A stretch of DNA of 6,182 bases from an uncultured Desulfuromonadales bacterium (GTDB lineage: Bacteria; Desulfobacterota; Desulfuromonadia; Desulfuromonadales; Geopsychrobacteraceae). Position numbers and translations under genes: made by a program. The notes beneath the pieces were generated by a model. The model made no database searches, had not been told where the DNA came from, and saw only the letters and a program-made list of their open reading frames with translations. The stretch lies in assembly GCA_947259685.1 (NCBI GenBank), contig CAMYNC010000188.1, positions 1-6,182 on the forward strand. The letters are read 5' to 3'. Shown piece by piece: positions 1 through 4,695 of the stretch (within the stretch, counting starts at the first letter, position 1; the number at the start of each line of letters is the position of its first letter).

Positions 1-1
1 T

Positions 2-436
2 AACTGGGTTGAGCAACAACTGGCTAAACAGAAGGTTGAGTTTGAACTGGTCTGGAGTATCGACGAGGTTAAACGGATCGGTCTGCTTGACATATTGCCT
101 CGGAATGCCAGCCAACGGGATGCGATTGAGTTTCTTTGCCAAAAATTGAATTTCAACCTTGACCAGGTGCTTTTTGCTGGTAATAGCGGCAATGACCTAA
201 CTGTGCTGTCCAGCCCGATACCTTCTGTGCTGGTTGCTAATGCTGAACCGGACTTCAAAAAACAGGTGATTGAACTTGCTGAGGTGTACAATTGCATCGA
301 TAGCTTATATGTCGCCCGCTCAGGTAACAATATATTCGATGGGAATTACGCAGGAGGGATTTTGCAAGGAATCTCTTTTTTTTACCCGGAGTTTTTGAGT
401 GATCGCCCCGAAAATTCATTGGGTAACTTAAATTGA
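2..436 (+). CDS. HAD-family sucrose-phosphate-phosphatase-like protein, 3' part only
   Basis: The reading frame is open from the left edge (frame starting at base 2) and stops with TGA at 434-436, giving 144 visible residues; the start lies outside the window. Motifs resemble the C-terminal half of HAD-IIB sucrose-6-phosphate phosphatases and the phosphatase-like tail of sucrose-phosphate synthases: DILPRNASQRDAIEFL (motif III region), FAGNSGNDLTVL (motif IV), an LVANAEPDF segment, and near the end YAGGILQGISFF, which matches the family's C-terminal A-GI-GI pattern. Active members remove phosphate from sucrose-6-phosphate in the cytoplasm. Two usual catalytic positions look altered: the motif III Lys appears as Gln (ASQRDA) and the first Asp of the GDSGND motif is Asn (GNSGND). 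The protein may therefore be a degenerate phosphatase domain, as is common at the end of sucrose-phosphate synthases, or act on another substrate. The family call is fairly secure; substrate and activity are not. Confidence 0.75.
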   Translation, partial: NWVEQQLAKQKVEFELVWSIDEVKRIGLLDILPRNASQRDAIEFLCQKLNFNLDQVLFAGNSGNDLTVLSSPIPSVLVANAEPDFKKQVIELAEVYNCIDSLYVARSGNNIFDGNYAGGILQGISFFYPEFLSDRPENSLGNLN

Positions 437-685
437 ACATATCGAGTTAATTTATTGAGTTAAATTGCGTGACTTACGTTTACCAGAAAAGTCTCAATCC
501 AAATTAGAGATGGAATCTCTCTTTGCTATTTTGGTTCAGGCGCAAGCTGGGCGGAAGAGTCTTTATGTTTCAGTTTTTGACCAACATCAGCCACAGCACA
601 ACAGAAAGCAACGAACTGTCATGTTCACAACCGCATCCCATCAGCGGTTGGATCACACCTCAATCTCAAAAAGGAGAGCATTGCC
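437..685. other. Non-coding spacer before the Fe-S gene
   Basis: No convincing gene. A plus-strand frame opens here (465-713, TTG start) but it matches no family I recognise, has an unusual Gln/His/Arg-rich composition and overlaps the start of the better supported Fe-S gene at 686. The only clear signal is the Shine-Dalgarno sequence of that gene at 672-676. I could not place a confident promoter. Confidence 0.5.
672..676 (+). promoter_or_regulatory. Shine-Dalgarno site of the [2Fe-2S] gene
   Basis: AGGAG lies 9 nt before the ATG at 686. It supports this ATG as the true start even though the frame that follows is broken downstream. Confidence 0.75.
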
Positions 686-855
686 ATGTCTGATACTATC
701 TGTCATTGCATGAGCGTCGATCTTGAGACCATATCAAAGCTATCAAAGAAAAAAACCTGACGACCGTTGAAGAAGTCCAGGACGCCACCACAGCTGGAAC
801 TGGTTGTGGTAGCTGTGTTCCTGATATCGAAGAGATCCTGGTGGAAAATTCCTGA
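686..855 (+). pseudogene. BFD-like [2Fe-2S]-binding protein with a -1 base frameshift
   Basis: The ATG at 686 begins MSDTICHCMSVDLET. After about codon 15 the family-like sequence continues in another frame (KAIKEKNLTTVEEVQDATTAGTGCGSCVPDIEEILVENS, stop at 853-855). Inserting one base near 731-733 (ATATC for a likely ATCATC) restores one 56-residue protein. It would have Cys6 and Cys8 in CxC and Cys41 and Cys44 in CxxC, the four ligands of the small BFD-like Fer2 domain that holds a [2Fe-2S] cluster, as in bacterioferritin-associated ferredoxin and the NifU central domain. Stand-alone 55-65 residue forms are common. In the unshifted frame translation ends at TGA 758-760, before the second Cys pair. 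That frame passes through seven A residues at 749-755, where a -1 slip would enter the correct frame. It could be a real pseudogene, a sequencing error or a slippage-rescued gene. Partner proteins are not visible. Confidence 0.75.
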
Positions 856-946
856 TTAGAACTTTTGAGGCAAAATACAATAGCAGAAAAACAGGGGAAG
901 CCGTAAAAAGGTTCTCGCCAGTTTTTTGCTGCATGCAATTACTTTC

Positions 947-974
947 GGGCGCCAATTTCCAGGGCGTTTTTTTT
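947..974 (+). terminator. Probable rho-independent terminator after the Fe-S gene
   Basis: A short stem (CGCC at 950-953 pairing with GGCG at 963-966, extendable by G-T pairs) has a 9-nt loop and is followed at once by eight T residues at 967-974. The stem is short, so the T run carries most of the evidence. It lies about 90 nt downstream of the Fe-S gene stop and is oriented for plus-strand transcription. Confidence 0.5.
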
Positions 975-990
975 CCTAATTTTTGCAAAA

Positions 991-1023
991 GCAAATGCCT
1001 CTAGATTTTTCAGAGGCATTTGC
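991..1023 (-). terminator. Perfect 12-bp hairpin, terminator-like on the minus strand
   Basis: GCAAATGCCTCT (991-1002) and AGAGGCATTTGC (1012-1023) are perfect inverted repeats around a 9-nt loop. On the plus strand no T run follows. On the minus strand the hairpin is followed by TTTT (plus 987-990), so it is better oriented to stop leftward transcription, for example read-through from the higBA operon crossing the parDE remnant. It could also be an RNA-stabilising or protein-binding element. Confidence 0.55.
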
Positions 1024-1056
1024 CATGAAACTTACGACATTTAAGAACTGGAAAAA

Positions 1057-1085
1057 TTGACGTAATCATTTTCAATCAATATGGT
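1057..1085 (+). promoter_or_regulatory. Candidate sigma-70 promoter of the ParD-like antitoxin
   Basis: TTGACG (1057-1062) and TATGGT (1080-1085) are separated by exactly 17 nt. Predicted transcription starts near 1092, about 30 nt before the antitoxin ATG at 1124. Such operons usually repress themselves, but I did not find a clear operator palindrome. Confidence 0.5.
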
Positions 1086-1123
1086 TATCAGTTAATCAGG
1101 TTGGCGAATAGCGTTAATGGATC

Positions 1124-1288
1124 ATGAAACAGGCCCCTATCGGCAAGATCGACCAAGAAGAAGAGCGTAGCCGCTTAACGCGAGAGGCGTTAGCGGATGT
1201 AGATGCTGGTCGTGTTATTGACCATCAGGCGGTTCAAGCCTGGGCTGATAGCCTTGGCACAGACAAAACATTGGATGTGCCGCGCTGA
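1124..1288 (+). CDS. CopG/ParD-like antitoxin
   Basis: A 54-residue ORF starting MKQAPIGKID and ending TLDVPR, with the segment EALADVDAGRVIDHQAVQAWADSL. This segment is highly characteristic of a family of short antitoxins annotated as CopG/ParD-like and paired with RelE/ParE-type toxins; such proteins bind and neutralise the toxin and repress their own promoter. The TGA stop at 1286-1288 overlaps the ATG of the toxin gene at 1288 by one base (TGATG), the usual sign of translational coupling. The Shine-Dalgarno site is weak. The gene looks intact, but its partner is cut short, so it may now act only as an orphan antitoxin or regulator. The start is chosen because it is the only ATG giving the full conserved region and it lies at a sensible distance from the promoter. 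Confidence 0.8.
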   Translation: MKQAPIGKIDQEEERSRLTREALADVDAGRVIDHQAVQAWADSLGTDKTLDVPR

Positions 1289-1488
1289 TGGAGTTGAAAT
1301 GGACAAGCAAGGCTCTATCCGACTTAGCACGGTTCTATGATTTTTTGGCTCCGGTAGATAAAAGGGCAGCAGCACGCACGGTGCAGATGCTCACCAAAGC
1401 TCCAACTAAGCTGCTACTATCCGCTCGACATGCAGAGAATCCCGCTGCTGTTCGGCTTCCCAGAGATCATATTGCATCTGCTGGTTAA
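1288..1488 (+). pseudogene. ParE/RelE-family toxin, C-terminal half lost
   Basis: The first 43 codons ([43 protein letters not shown]) match the N-terminus of the ParE/RelE toxin family: a beta strand, then two helices with the AAARTVQ-L--AP--LL pattern. A complete toxin is about 90-100 residues and continues with a sheet region containing the EVRR/RYEI and W-T-E/D segments. Here the sequence after about 1417 gives an unrelated tail ([23 protein letters not shown]) because the DNA has become the antisense of the higA 3' end. The toxin fold cannot form without those strands, so it is most likely inactive. The breakpoint probably marks where the higBA module joined or where a deletion occurred. 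Confidence 0.8.
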
Positions 1489-1690
1489 GCCAGGATTCTG
1501 CGCTGGTGTTGAAGGCGATGGAAAGCCTGATTGCCATGGTCGGGCTGATACCTCTCCGACAATTGACCAATTCGCTCATGGTCTTCCGCCCAACTCCAAG
1601 TTTTTCGGCAGCCTCGGTCACAGTGAGTCCAAGAGGCTCTAAGCATAACTCTCTGACAACTTCGCCGGGATGTGGGGGATTGTGCATCAT
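1406..1690 (-). CDS. higA: HigA-family antitoxin, XRE-type DNA-binding protein
   Basis: A 94-residue protein starting [22 protein letters not shown], typical of HigA antitoxins. A helix-turn-helix covers about residues 23-49 ([27 protein letters not shown]), followed by the conserved [29 protein letters not shown] segment. HigA binds and blocks the HigB mRNA interferase and represses the operon. The ATG at 1688-1690 is chosen because a GAGGAG Shine-Dalgarno sequence (plus 1698-1703) sits 7 nt upstream; a longer in-frame start at 1738 would overlap higB and add residues foreign to the family. The gene follows higB by 13 nt, the usual toxin-first order. Oddities: Cys53-position chemistry differs from the common NGRRGIS pattern (NCRRGIS here), and the last few codons run over the truncated ParE sequence on the other strand. 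Confidence 0.92.
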   Translation of the reverse strand: MMHNPPHPGEVVRELCLEPLGLTVTEAAEKLGVGRKTMSELVNCRRGISPTMAIRLSIAFNTSAESWLNQQMQYDLWEAEQQRDSLHVERIVAA

Positions 1691-1697
1691 GGCTCTA

Positions 1698-1703
1698 CTC
1701 CTC
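1698..1703 (-). promoter_or_regulatory. Shine-Dalgarno site of higA
   Basis: GAGGAG on the minus strand, 7 nt before the MM start pair. It sets the start of HigA and overlaps the region just before the higB stop (1704-1706). Confidence 0.75.
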
Positions 1704-1982
1704 TCAGTGATAATCCTGGTAGTCAACAACCTCGGCATCTTTACCTACAAAAGTAAAAGTCACACGCCAGTTGCCGCTGACATCAACCGCCCAATGATTT
1801 TCCATGGGAGGCTTAAGGGGATGCAAGCGCAGGCCTGGAAGATCCATATCGCCAGGCTCAACCGCTGCATCAAGTCGTGCCAGAATGAGCTTTAACCGCC
1901 TTTCGTGCTTGGCCTGAATTCCGGCCTTACTGCCGGTTTTGTAGAATTTCTCAAGGCCCTTGTGGCGGAAGCTCTTTATCAT
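1704..1982 (-). CDS. higB: HigB-family toxin (RelE superfamily mRNA interferase)
   Basis: A 92-residue protein starting [14 protein letters not shown] and ending VDYQDYH, full length for the HigB family. Recognisable parts are the N-terminal [17 protein letters not shown] segment, the helix with [15 protein letters not shown], the [13 protein letters not shown] segment and the C-terminal [23 protein letters not shown] core. HigB binds ribosomes and cleaves mRNA during translation; HigA neutralises it. All family landmarks appear intact, so this looks like a working toxin. It is the first gene of the higBA pair. The start lacks any visible Shine-Dalgarno sequence; the candidate promoter just upstream would place the transcript start at or next to the ATG, implying leaderless translation. 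Confidence 0.92.
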   Translation of the reverse strand: MIKSFRHKGLEKFYKTGSKAGIQAKHERRLKLILARLDAAVEPGDMDLPGLRLHPLKPPMENHWAVDVSGNWRVTFTFVGKDAEVVDYQDYH

Positions 1983-1988
1983 GCGTCA

Positions 1989-2017
1989 ACTGTACCGCGG
2001 TGCGATCCACGAGTCAA
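1989..2017 (-). promoter_or_regulatory. Candidate higBA promoter, close to the start codon
   Basis: On the minus strand, TTGACT (plus 2012-2017) and TACAGT (plus 1989-1994) are separated by 17 nt. Only six bases separate the -10 box from the higB ATG at 1982, so transcription would begin about at the ATG. This agrees with the missing Shine-Dalgarno site. Confidence 0.45.
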
Positions 2018-2207
2018 GCGAATTATGTTAAGCTGTTGAAGCTTTCATGTCATTAGATTGGGTGGTAGGTATGAGCCGCGCATGTGGAGCCGATGACCGG
2101 GCAGCTGCATGTTTGGCCATAATTTACAATATATGAGACCTGCTTTCCAAATCACCACCAAAGATGATTAATCAACATTGAGGAACAACCTATGAGATGC
2201 TGCAAGT
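1995..2207. other. Intergenic stretch between RhuM-Fic and higB
   Basis: No open frame of useful length and no recognised RNA. It contains the higBA promoter at its left end and the 3' flank of the RhuM-Fic gene at its right. I looked for integron attC-type core sites here, since arrays of toxin-antitoxin modules are often cassettes, and saw none. Confidence 0.5.
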
Positions 2208-3194
2208 TTACTGGTTGCACCGATTGATCAAGTTCACAATCACCTTGACGATAGTATCCTTCTCTTCCGGCTTACTTTCAGCAATTAACAGGGTCAGAGC
2301 CACCAGAGCGTTGTCGGCCAGGCGCTTTCCGCCGTCAGCGCGGTAGAGTATATCGTTCGCGTTAAGAAAGTAGATAAAAATCGCCGCAGCAATTCGTTTA
2401 TTACCATCGCTAAATGCATGGTTCTTGACGATAAAGTAGAGCAGGTTGGCTGCCTTTTCCTCTGCGCTGGGATACAACTCCTTCCCGTCGAAGGTCTGAT
2501 AAATAGTGCCGAGGGCGCTTTTGAATCCCTGATCCTTTTCGATGCCGAACAGACCATCAAAATCGGTCTTCATTGATTCAACGATACTGCGAGCATGTTC
2601 GTAGTCGAGAACAAACTCTGCGGCCCCACTTGTCTCTTCAATGCTCAGAGTACCGTGGTCATAACGATCAAGAAGGTTGAGAGCGTAAGCATAGTCGGCG
2701 ACAACCTGCAACACATCCTTGCCCAGGTCGTTGACAAGCTGTTGCTGCTCCAGGGTTCGGGAAAGCAACTCTATTGCCTGCCGCATCTCTGCCAAATTTC
2801 TGGACTGCTCTTCTAAGCGCTGTCGGTTGATAGTGTAACCCTGAACCAGATGATCACGCAGAACCTGAGTGGCCCAGACTCTAAATCGTGTTGCCTTGGC
2901 GGAATTGACCCGATAACCGATCGAAATAATCATGTCGAGGTTGTAAGCAACATTCTTCCGTTTAACTTTGCGCCCTCCCTCAATTTGAACTTTTTCCATT
3001 TTGGAAACAGTTGCCGAAGCATCTAGCTCCCCAGAGTTGAGAATATTGCTAACATGTTTGGAAATTGCAGGAATCTTAACGTCGAACAGCTGAGACAGTT
3101 GAGCTTGAGTTAGCCACAGAGATTCCTGCTCCAGACGTACTTCAAGGGCGGCTTTACCATCGGCGGATTGGTAGATGACGATCTTGTCAGGCAT
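2208..3194 (-). CDS. RhuM-family protein fused to a Fic/Doc domain
   Basis: A 328-residue protein, full length for the family often named virulence protein RhuM. The N-terminal half (about residues 1-120) has the RhuM pattern: IVIYQSADGK, WLTQAQLSQLFDV (a helix-turn-helix-like segment at about 28-50), NVAYNLDMIISIGYRVNS and FRVWATQVLRDHLVQGY. Residues 121-165 form a probable helical or coiled-coil linker. The C-terminal part (about 205-325) is a Fic/Doc domain with the motif HAFSDGNKR at 259-267. Fic proteins transfer AMP and Doc transfers phosphate to target proteins; here the second Arg of the canonical Fic motif is Ala270 and a Lys precedes Arg267, as in Doc. It may therefore be a kinase-type Doc-like enzyme; this is inference. 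The ATG at 3194 has a GGAGA site 10 nt upstream. No obvious antitoxin is adjacent. Confidence 0.9.
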   Translation of the reverse strand: MPDKIVIYQSADGKAALEVRLEQESLWLTQAQLSQLFDVKIPAISKHVSNILNSGELDASATVSKMEKVQIEGGRKVKRKNVAYNLDMIISIGYRVNSAKATRFRVWATQVLRDHLVQGYTINRQRLEEQSRNLAEMRQAIELLSRTLEQQQLVNDLGKDVLQVVADYAYALNLLDRYDHGTLSIEETSGAAEFVLDYEHARSIVESMKTDFDGLFGIEKDQGFKSALGTIYQTFDGKELYPSAEEKAANLLYFIVKNHAFSDGNKRIAAAIFIYFLNANDILYRADGGKRLADNALVALTLLIAESKPEEKDTIVKVIVNLINRCNQ

Positions 3195-3227
3195 GGTTTT
3201 TGTTTCTCCGAGAAAATAGATTTGTCC

Positions 3228-3256
3228 AGTATCTTAGAGATGAATGTTCTTGTCAA
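3228..3256 (-). promoter_or_regulatory. Strong candidate sigma-70 promoter of RhuM-Fic
   Basis: On the minus strand, a perfect TTGACA (plus 3251-3256) and GATACT (plus 3228-3233) are separated by 17 nt. Transcription would begin near 3221, leaving a leader of about 27 nt with a GGAGA ribosome-binding site. The promoter lies just left of the repeat patch where the GC-rich segment begins, so it was probably part of the older flanking DNA. Confidence 0.65.
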
Positions 3257-3262
3257 AATTTT

Positions 3263-3300
3263 GCTGATAGGTTGATGTTGATAGGAGCTGATAGCTGATG
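3263..3300. repeat. Degenerate 7-bp repeat patch (GCTGATA type)
   Basis: GCTGATAG (3263-3270), GTTGATAG (3277-3284), GCTGATAG (3287-3294) and GCTGATG (3294-3300) form an imperfect array. It sits exactly where the TonB-receptor reading frame loses its family sequence and where base composition changes. A related block, TGATGCTGATAGGA, occurs at 4347-4360. Confidence 0.6.
3273..3286 (+). repeat. Left copy of a 14-bp direct repeat flanking the GC-rich block
   Basis: TGATGTTGATAGGA differs at one base from TGATGCTGATAGGA at 4347-4360, in the same orientation. The two copies bracket about 1.06 kb holding the peroxiredoxin-like gene and the receptor fragment. They may be the junctions of a recombination event, or simply members of the same low-complexity repeat family. 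Confidence 0.5.
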
Positions 3301-3804
3301 CCCACGGATGAGATGCCGGGCAGACGATTGGTGATGCGCATCGCGTCGCCGGCGAGCACGGGAACGGTGTATATTTCTTCGGCAAGCATGGTGGTCGACG
3401 TGCCGGTGACCGACCGTTGCGGAACCCGATGCCGCGTCCCGGTCACGATAATTGTTTCGATCGCCTCTTCGACTACGGGCGCGAAAACGTCAGGTGGGGC
3501 TGGCGAGGGTTCGAGCGTGGCAGCTGTAGTGACCAGCCAGTAGCCATCGGCCTGCTCCATGCGCAAACCGACGTCCGGGAGCGCCCGCCGGACATTGGTC
3601 AGGCTGACGGCGGCAACCTCGATATGCAGATCGGCTGGCACGAGCTCCGTGCTGAAAACGATGCGATGTCCCTCGTCCTGCAGCTGCTCCAGCACATCTG
3701 CGAGGAGCACACGGACGGCCGCGGCAGCCAGACAGGTCCCCCCGAGACCAAGACCACCACCGCAAGGACCCTAACGCATAACCGAAGCAGGATTACCGTC
3801 ATAA

Positions 3805-3818
3805 GCACCACCTGGTGC
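3805..3818. promoter_or_regulatory. Palindrome over the TonB-receptor ribosome-binding site
   Basis: GCACCA (3805-3810) and TGGTGC (3813-3818) form a 6-bp inverted repeat with a 2-nt centre. It covers the AGGTGG Shine-Dalgarno sequence of the receptor gene (plus 3808-3813). It might be a repressor site or simply hide the ribosome-binding site; a two-base loop is too tight for a good RNA hairpin unless the inner pair opens. Confidence 0.35.
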
Positions 3819-3846
3819 GTATTATCCCTCGCCCGAAGCCCCGTGT

Positions 3847-4326
3847 TTAGCGGTTTTCCCGCGCGTTCGCGATGAAGTTGATCAGCACGAGGGTTTCCGC
3901 CGGATCCATTCGCCCCACCGGAGAATTGCTGTACGTGGACACCATGACCCGGCCCTTGCCGGTGATCACGAACTCAGACGGCTGAATATGATCGCGCCTT
4001 TCGTCCCACCACGCACCAATCGCGTCACCCTCGCTGCGGGTCATGCCGAAGGCAACCGGAAAGCTCAGATCGCTCGCGACCTCAGCGGTCTGCTCCGGCG
4101 AGTCCACCGAGCCCGCGATGATCGATACCCCCAGATCTTTGTATTCCTGCAAACGTTCTTCGTAGCCGGCTAACAGTCGGCGGCAGAAGGGTCACCAGTG
4201 GCCGCGGTAAAAGAGCACAACTGCATAATCGGTCTCGATGTCGTCCGGCAGGGTAAGGCTGCCACCCCCGGCAACGTTCAGTTTCAATTGGGGGAACTGA
4301 TCCCCCGGTACCAGCTGATTGCTCAT
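3847..4326 (-). CDS. Peroxiredoxin-like (AhpC/TSA, thioredoxin-fold) protein, candidate selenoprotein with UxxC
   Basis: Starting at ATG 4326 (MSNQLVPGDQFPQLKL) the frame reaches TGA at 4192-4194 and then continues, without another stop, to TAA at 3847-3849. Read through, this is a 159-residue protein of normal length for the redoxin-type family whose active site is RGHWCPxCRR. The TGA is codon 45, exactly at the first Cys of that CxxC motif: Y40-R-G-H-W44, TGA45, P46-F-C48-R-R. The second Cys is kept. Downstream the family pattern is intact (GVSIIAGSVDSPEQTAEVASDLSFPVAFGM, then PSEFVITGKGRVMVSTYSN). The simplest reading is selenocysteine at position 45, giving a UxxC redox centre that would reduce peroxides or disulfides in the cytoplasm. 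A stem-loop just after the TGA supports this. A nonsense mutation is the alternative, since neighbouring genes are damaged. No good Shine-Dalgarno sequence precedes 4326. The gene is followed by the receptor fragment. I am sure of the family and moderately sure of selenocysteine. Confidence 0.8.
4158..4189 (-). promoter_or_regulatory. Candidate bacterial SECIS stem-loop after the in-frame TGA
   Basis: Counting the U of UGA (plus 4194) as 1, bases 6-9 (CUUC) pair with 34-37 (GAAG), G11 with C33, 14-17 (GCCG) with 27-30 (CGGC), and C19 with G25. The apical loop is UGUUA (20-24). There is one bulged U (10), a 2x2 internal loop and an A-C mismatch. Known bacterial SECIS elements lie directly after the UGA and present a G, usually followed by U, in the apical loop about 20-25 nt from the UGA; here G21-U22 fits. 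I folded this by eye. Confidence 0.5.
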
Positions 4327-4346
4327 GATCAGATCTACGTTTGTGC

Positions 4347-4360
4347 TGATGCTGATAGGA
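4347..4360 (+). repeat. Right copy of the 14-bp direct repeat
   Basis: TGATGCTGATAGGA, 13 of 14 bases identical to 3273-3286. It lies 20 nt upstream of the start codon of the peroxiredoxin-like gene. GC-rich sequence continues beyond it to about 4500, so it need not be the exact edge of the foreign block. Confidence 0.5.
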
Positions 4361-4695
4361 AATTGCTTTTGCGGGGATCGTGCCTGCGGCGCTGTGAACC
4401 GCCCCTCCCCCACCGATCTTCGTTCGAAAACCGACCTGTTTACCCTTGTAAGGAAAGCAGCGCGCCGCTGTCAATCAAAAACCCCGGCCGACAGGGAAGA
4501 GCTGCGGTCTCAAAAGTATGGAGTTTTTACCCCCTTAGAAGCAAAACCATTTCCGCTGATTCGCGCTTCGCACAAGTTGCTTCAAAAAGGATCTCATAAG
4601 TGCAAAGACTGATGAGAACAGGAGATAATCTGATACTGTCTGTCAGTTTATGTTGTGGTCACTACATTTGATGTTCGCTTTACTCCACGAATTAT
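4361..4695. other. Intergenic stretch, GC-rich to AT-rich transition
   Basis: No gene I can support. The left part (to about 4500) is GC-rich like the peroxiredoxin-like segment, the right part AT-rich like the rest of the window. It contains a small inverted repeat (CAGCG 4458-4462 with CGCTG 4466-4470) without a T run. Near the right end, 4629-4645 nearly copies the first codons of the Fe-S gene at 689-705. Confidence 0.5.

Larger units (their letters stand above)
3234..3802 (-). pseudogene. TonB-dependent receptor fragment (signal peptide, STN, start of plug), frameshifted and truncated
   Basis: Reading from ATG 3802, the first frame gives a hydrophobic signal peptide (MTVILLRLCVRVLAVVVLVSG). 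After a run of six G residues (plus 3738-3743) the sequence continues in the other frame as LAAAAVRVLLADVLEQLQDEGHRIVFSTELVPADL. One extra G would join them. The latter part is an STN domain (secretin and TonB N-terminus), found in transducer-type receptors. A TonB-box-like ETIIVTGTR segment follows, then the beginning of the plug (LAGDAMRITNRLPGISSVGIS). Family homology ends there, and the frame runs through the GCTGATA repeat patch to a stop at 3234. A complete receptor is usually 700-900 residues; only about 170 remain, with no beta-barrel. AGGTGG, 5 nt before the ATG, serves as ribosome-binding site. The gene starts 44 nt after the peroxiredoxin-like stop, suggesting a former operon. Confidence 0.75.

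Noticed and set aside
465..713. 82-codon plus-strand frame with a TTG start
   Set aside because: No family resemblance, odd composition, overlaps the well-supported Fe-S gene start in another frame, and no good ribosome-binding site.
1691..1738. Longer N-terminus for HigA from an upstream in-frame start
   Set aside because: Would overlap higB, adds residues not seen in the family, and the GAGGAG site points to the MM start at 1690.
1983..2207. Integron attC site between toxin-antitoxin modules
   Set aside because: No paired GTTRRRY / RYYYAAC cores in a foldable arrangement were visible.
3417..3875. 152-codon plus-strand frame in the GC-rich block
   Set aside because: Antisense to the STN/TonB receptor sequence; long open frames are expected by chance in GC-rich DNA.
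4192..4326. Treating the peroxiredoxin-like gene as two separate ORFs
   Set aside because: Both parts are in the same frame, contiguous, and together make one full-length family member interrupted only by TGA.
4327..4413. Upstream in-frame start at 4413 for the peroxiredoxin-like protein
   Set aside because: The extra 29 residues are not family-like and run through the 14-bp repeat; MSNQLVPGDQFPQ is the expected N-terminus.
4380..4520. tRNA-like T-loop (GTTCGAAA near 4421)
   Set aside because: No matching acceptor stem, D-arm or anticodon arm around it.
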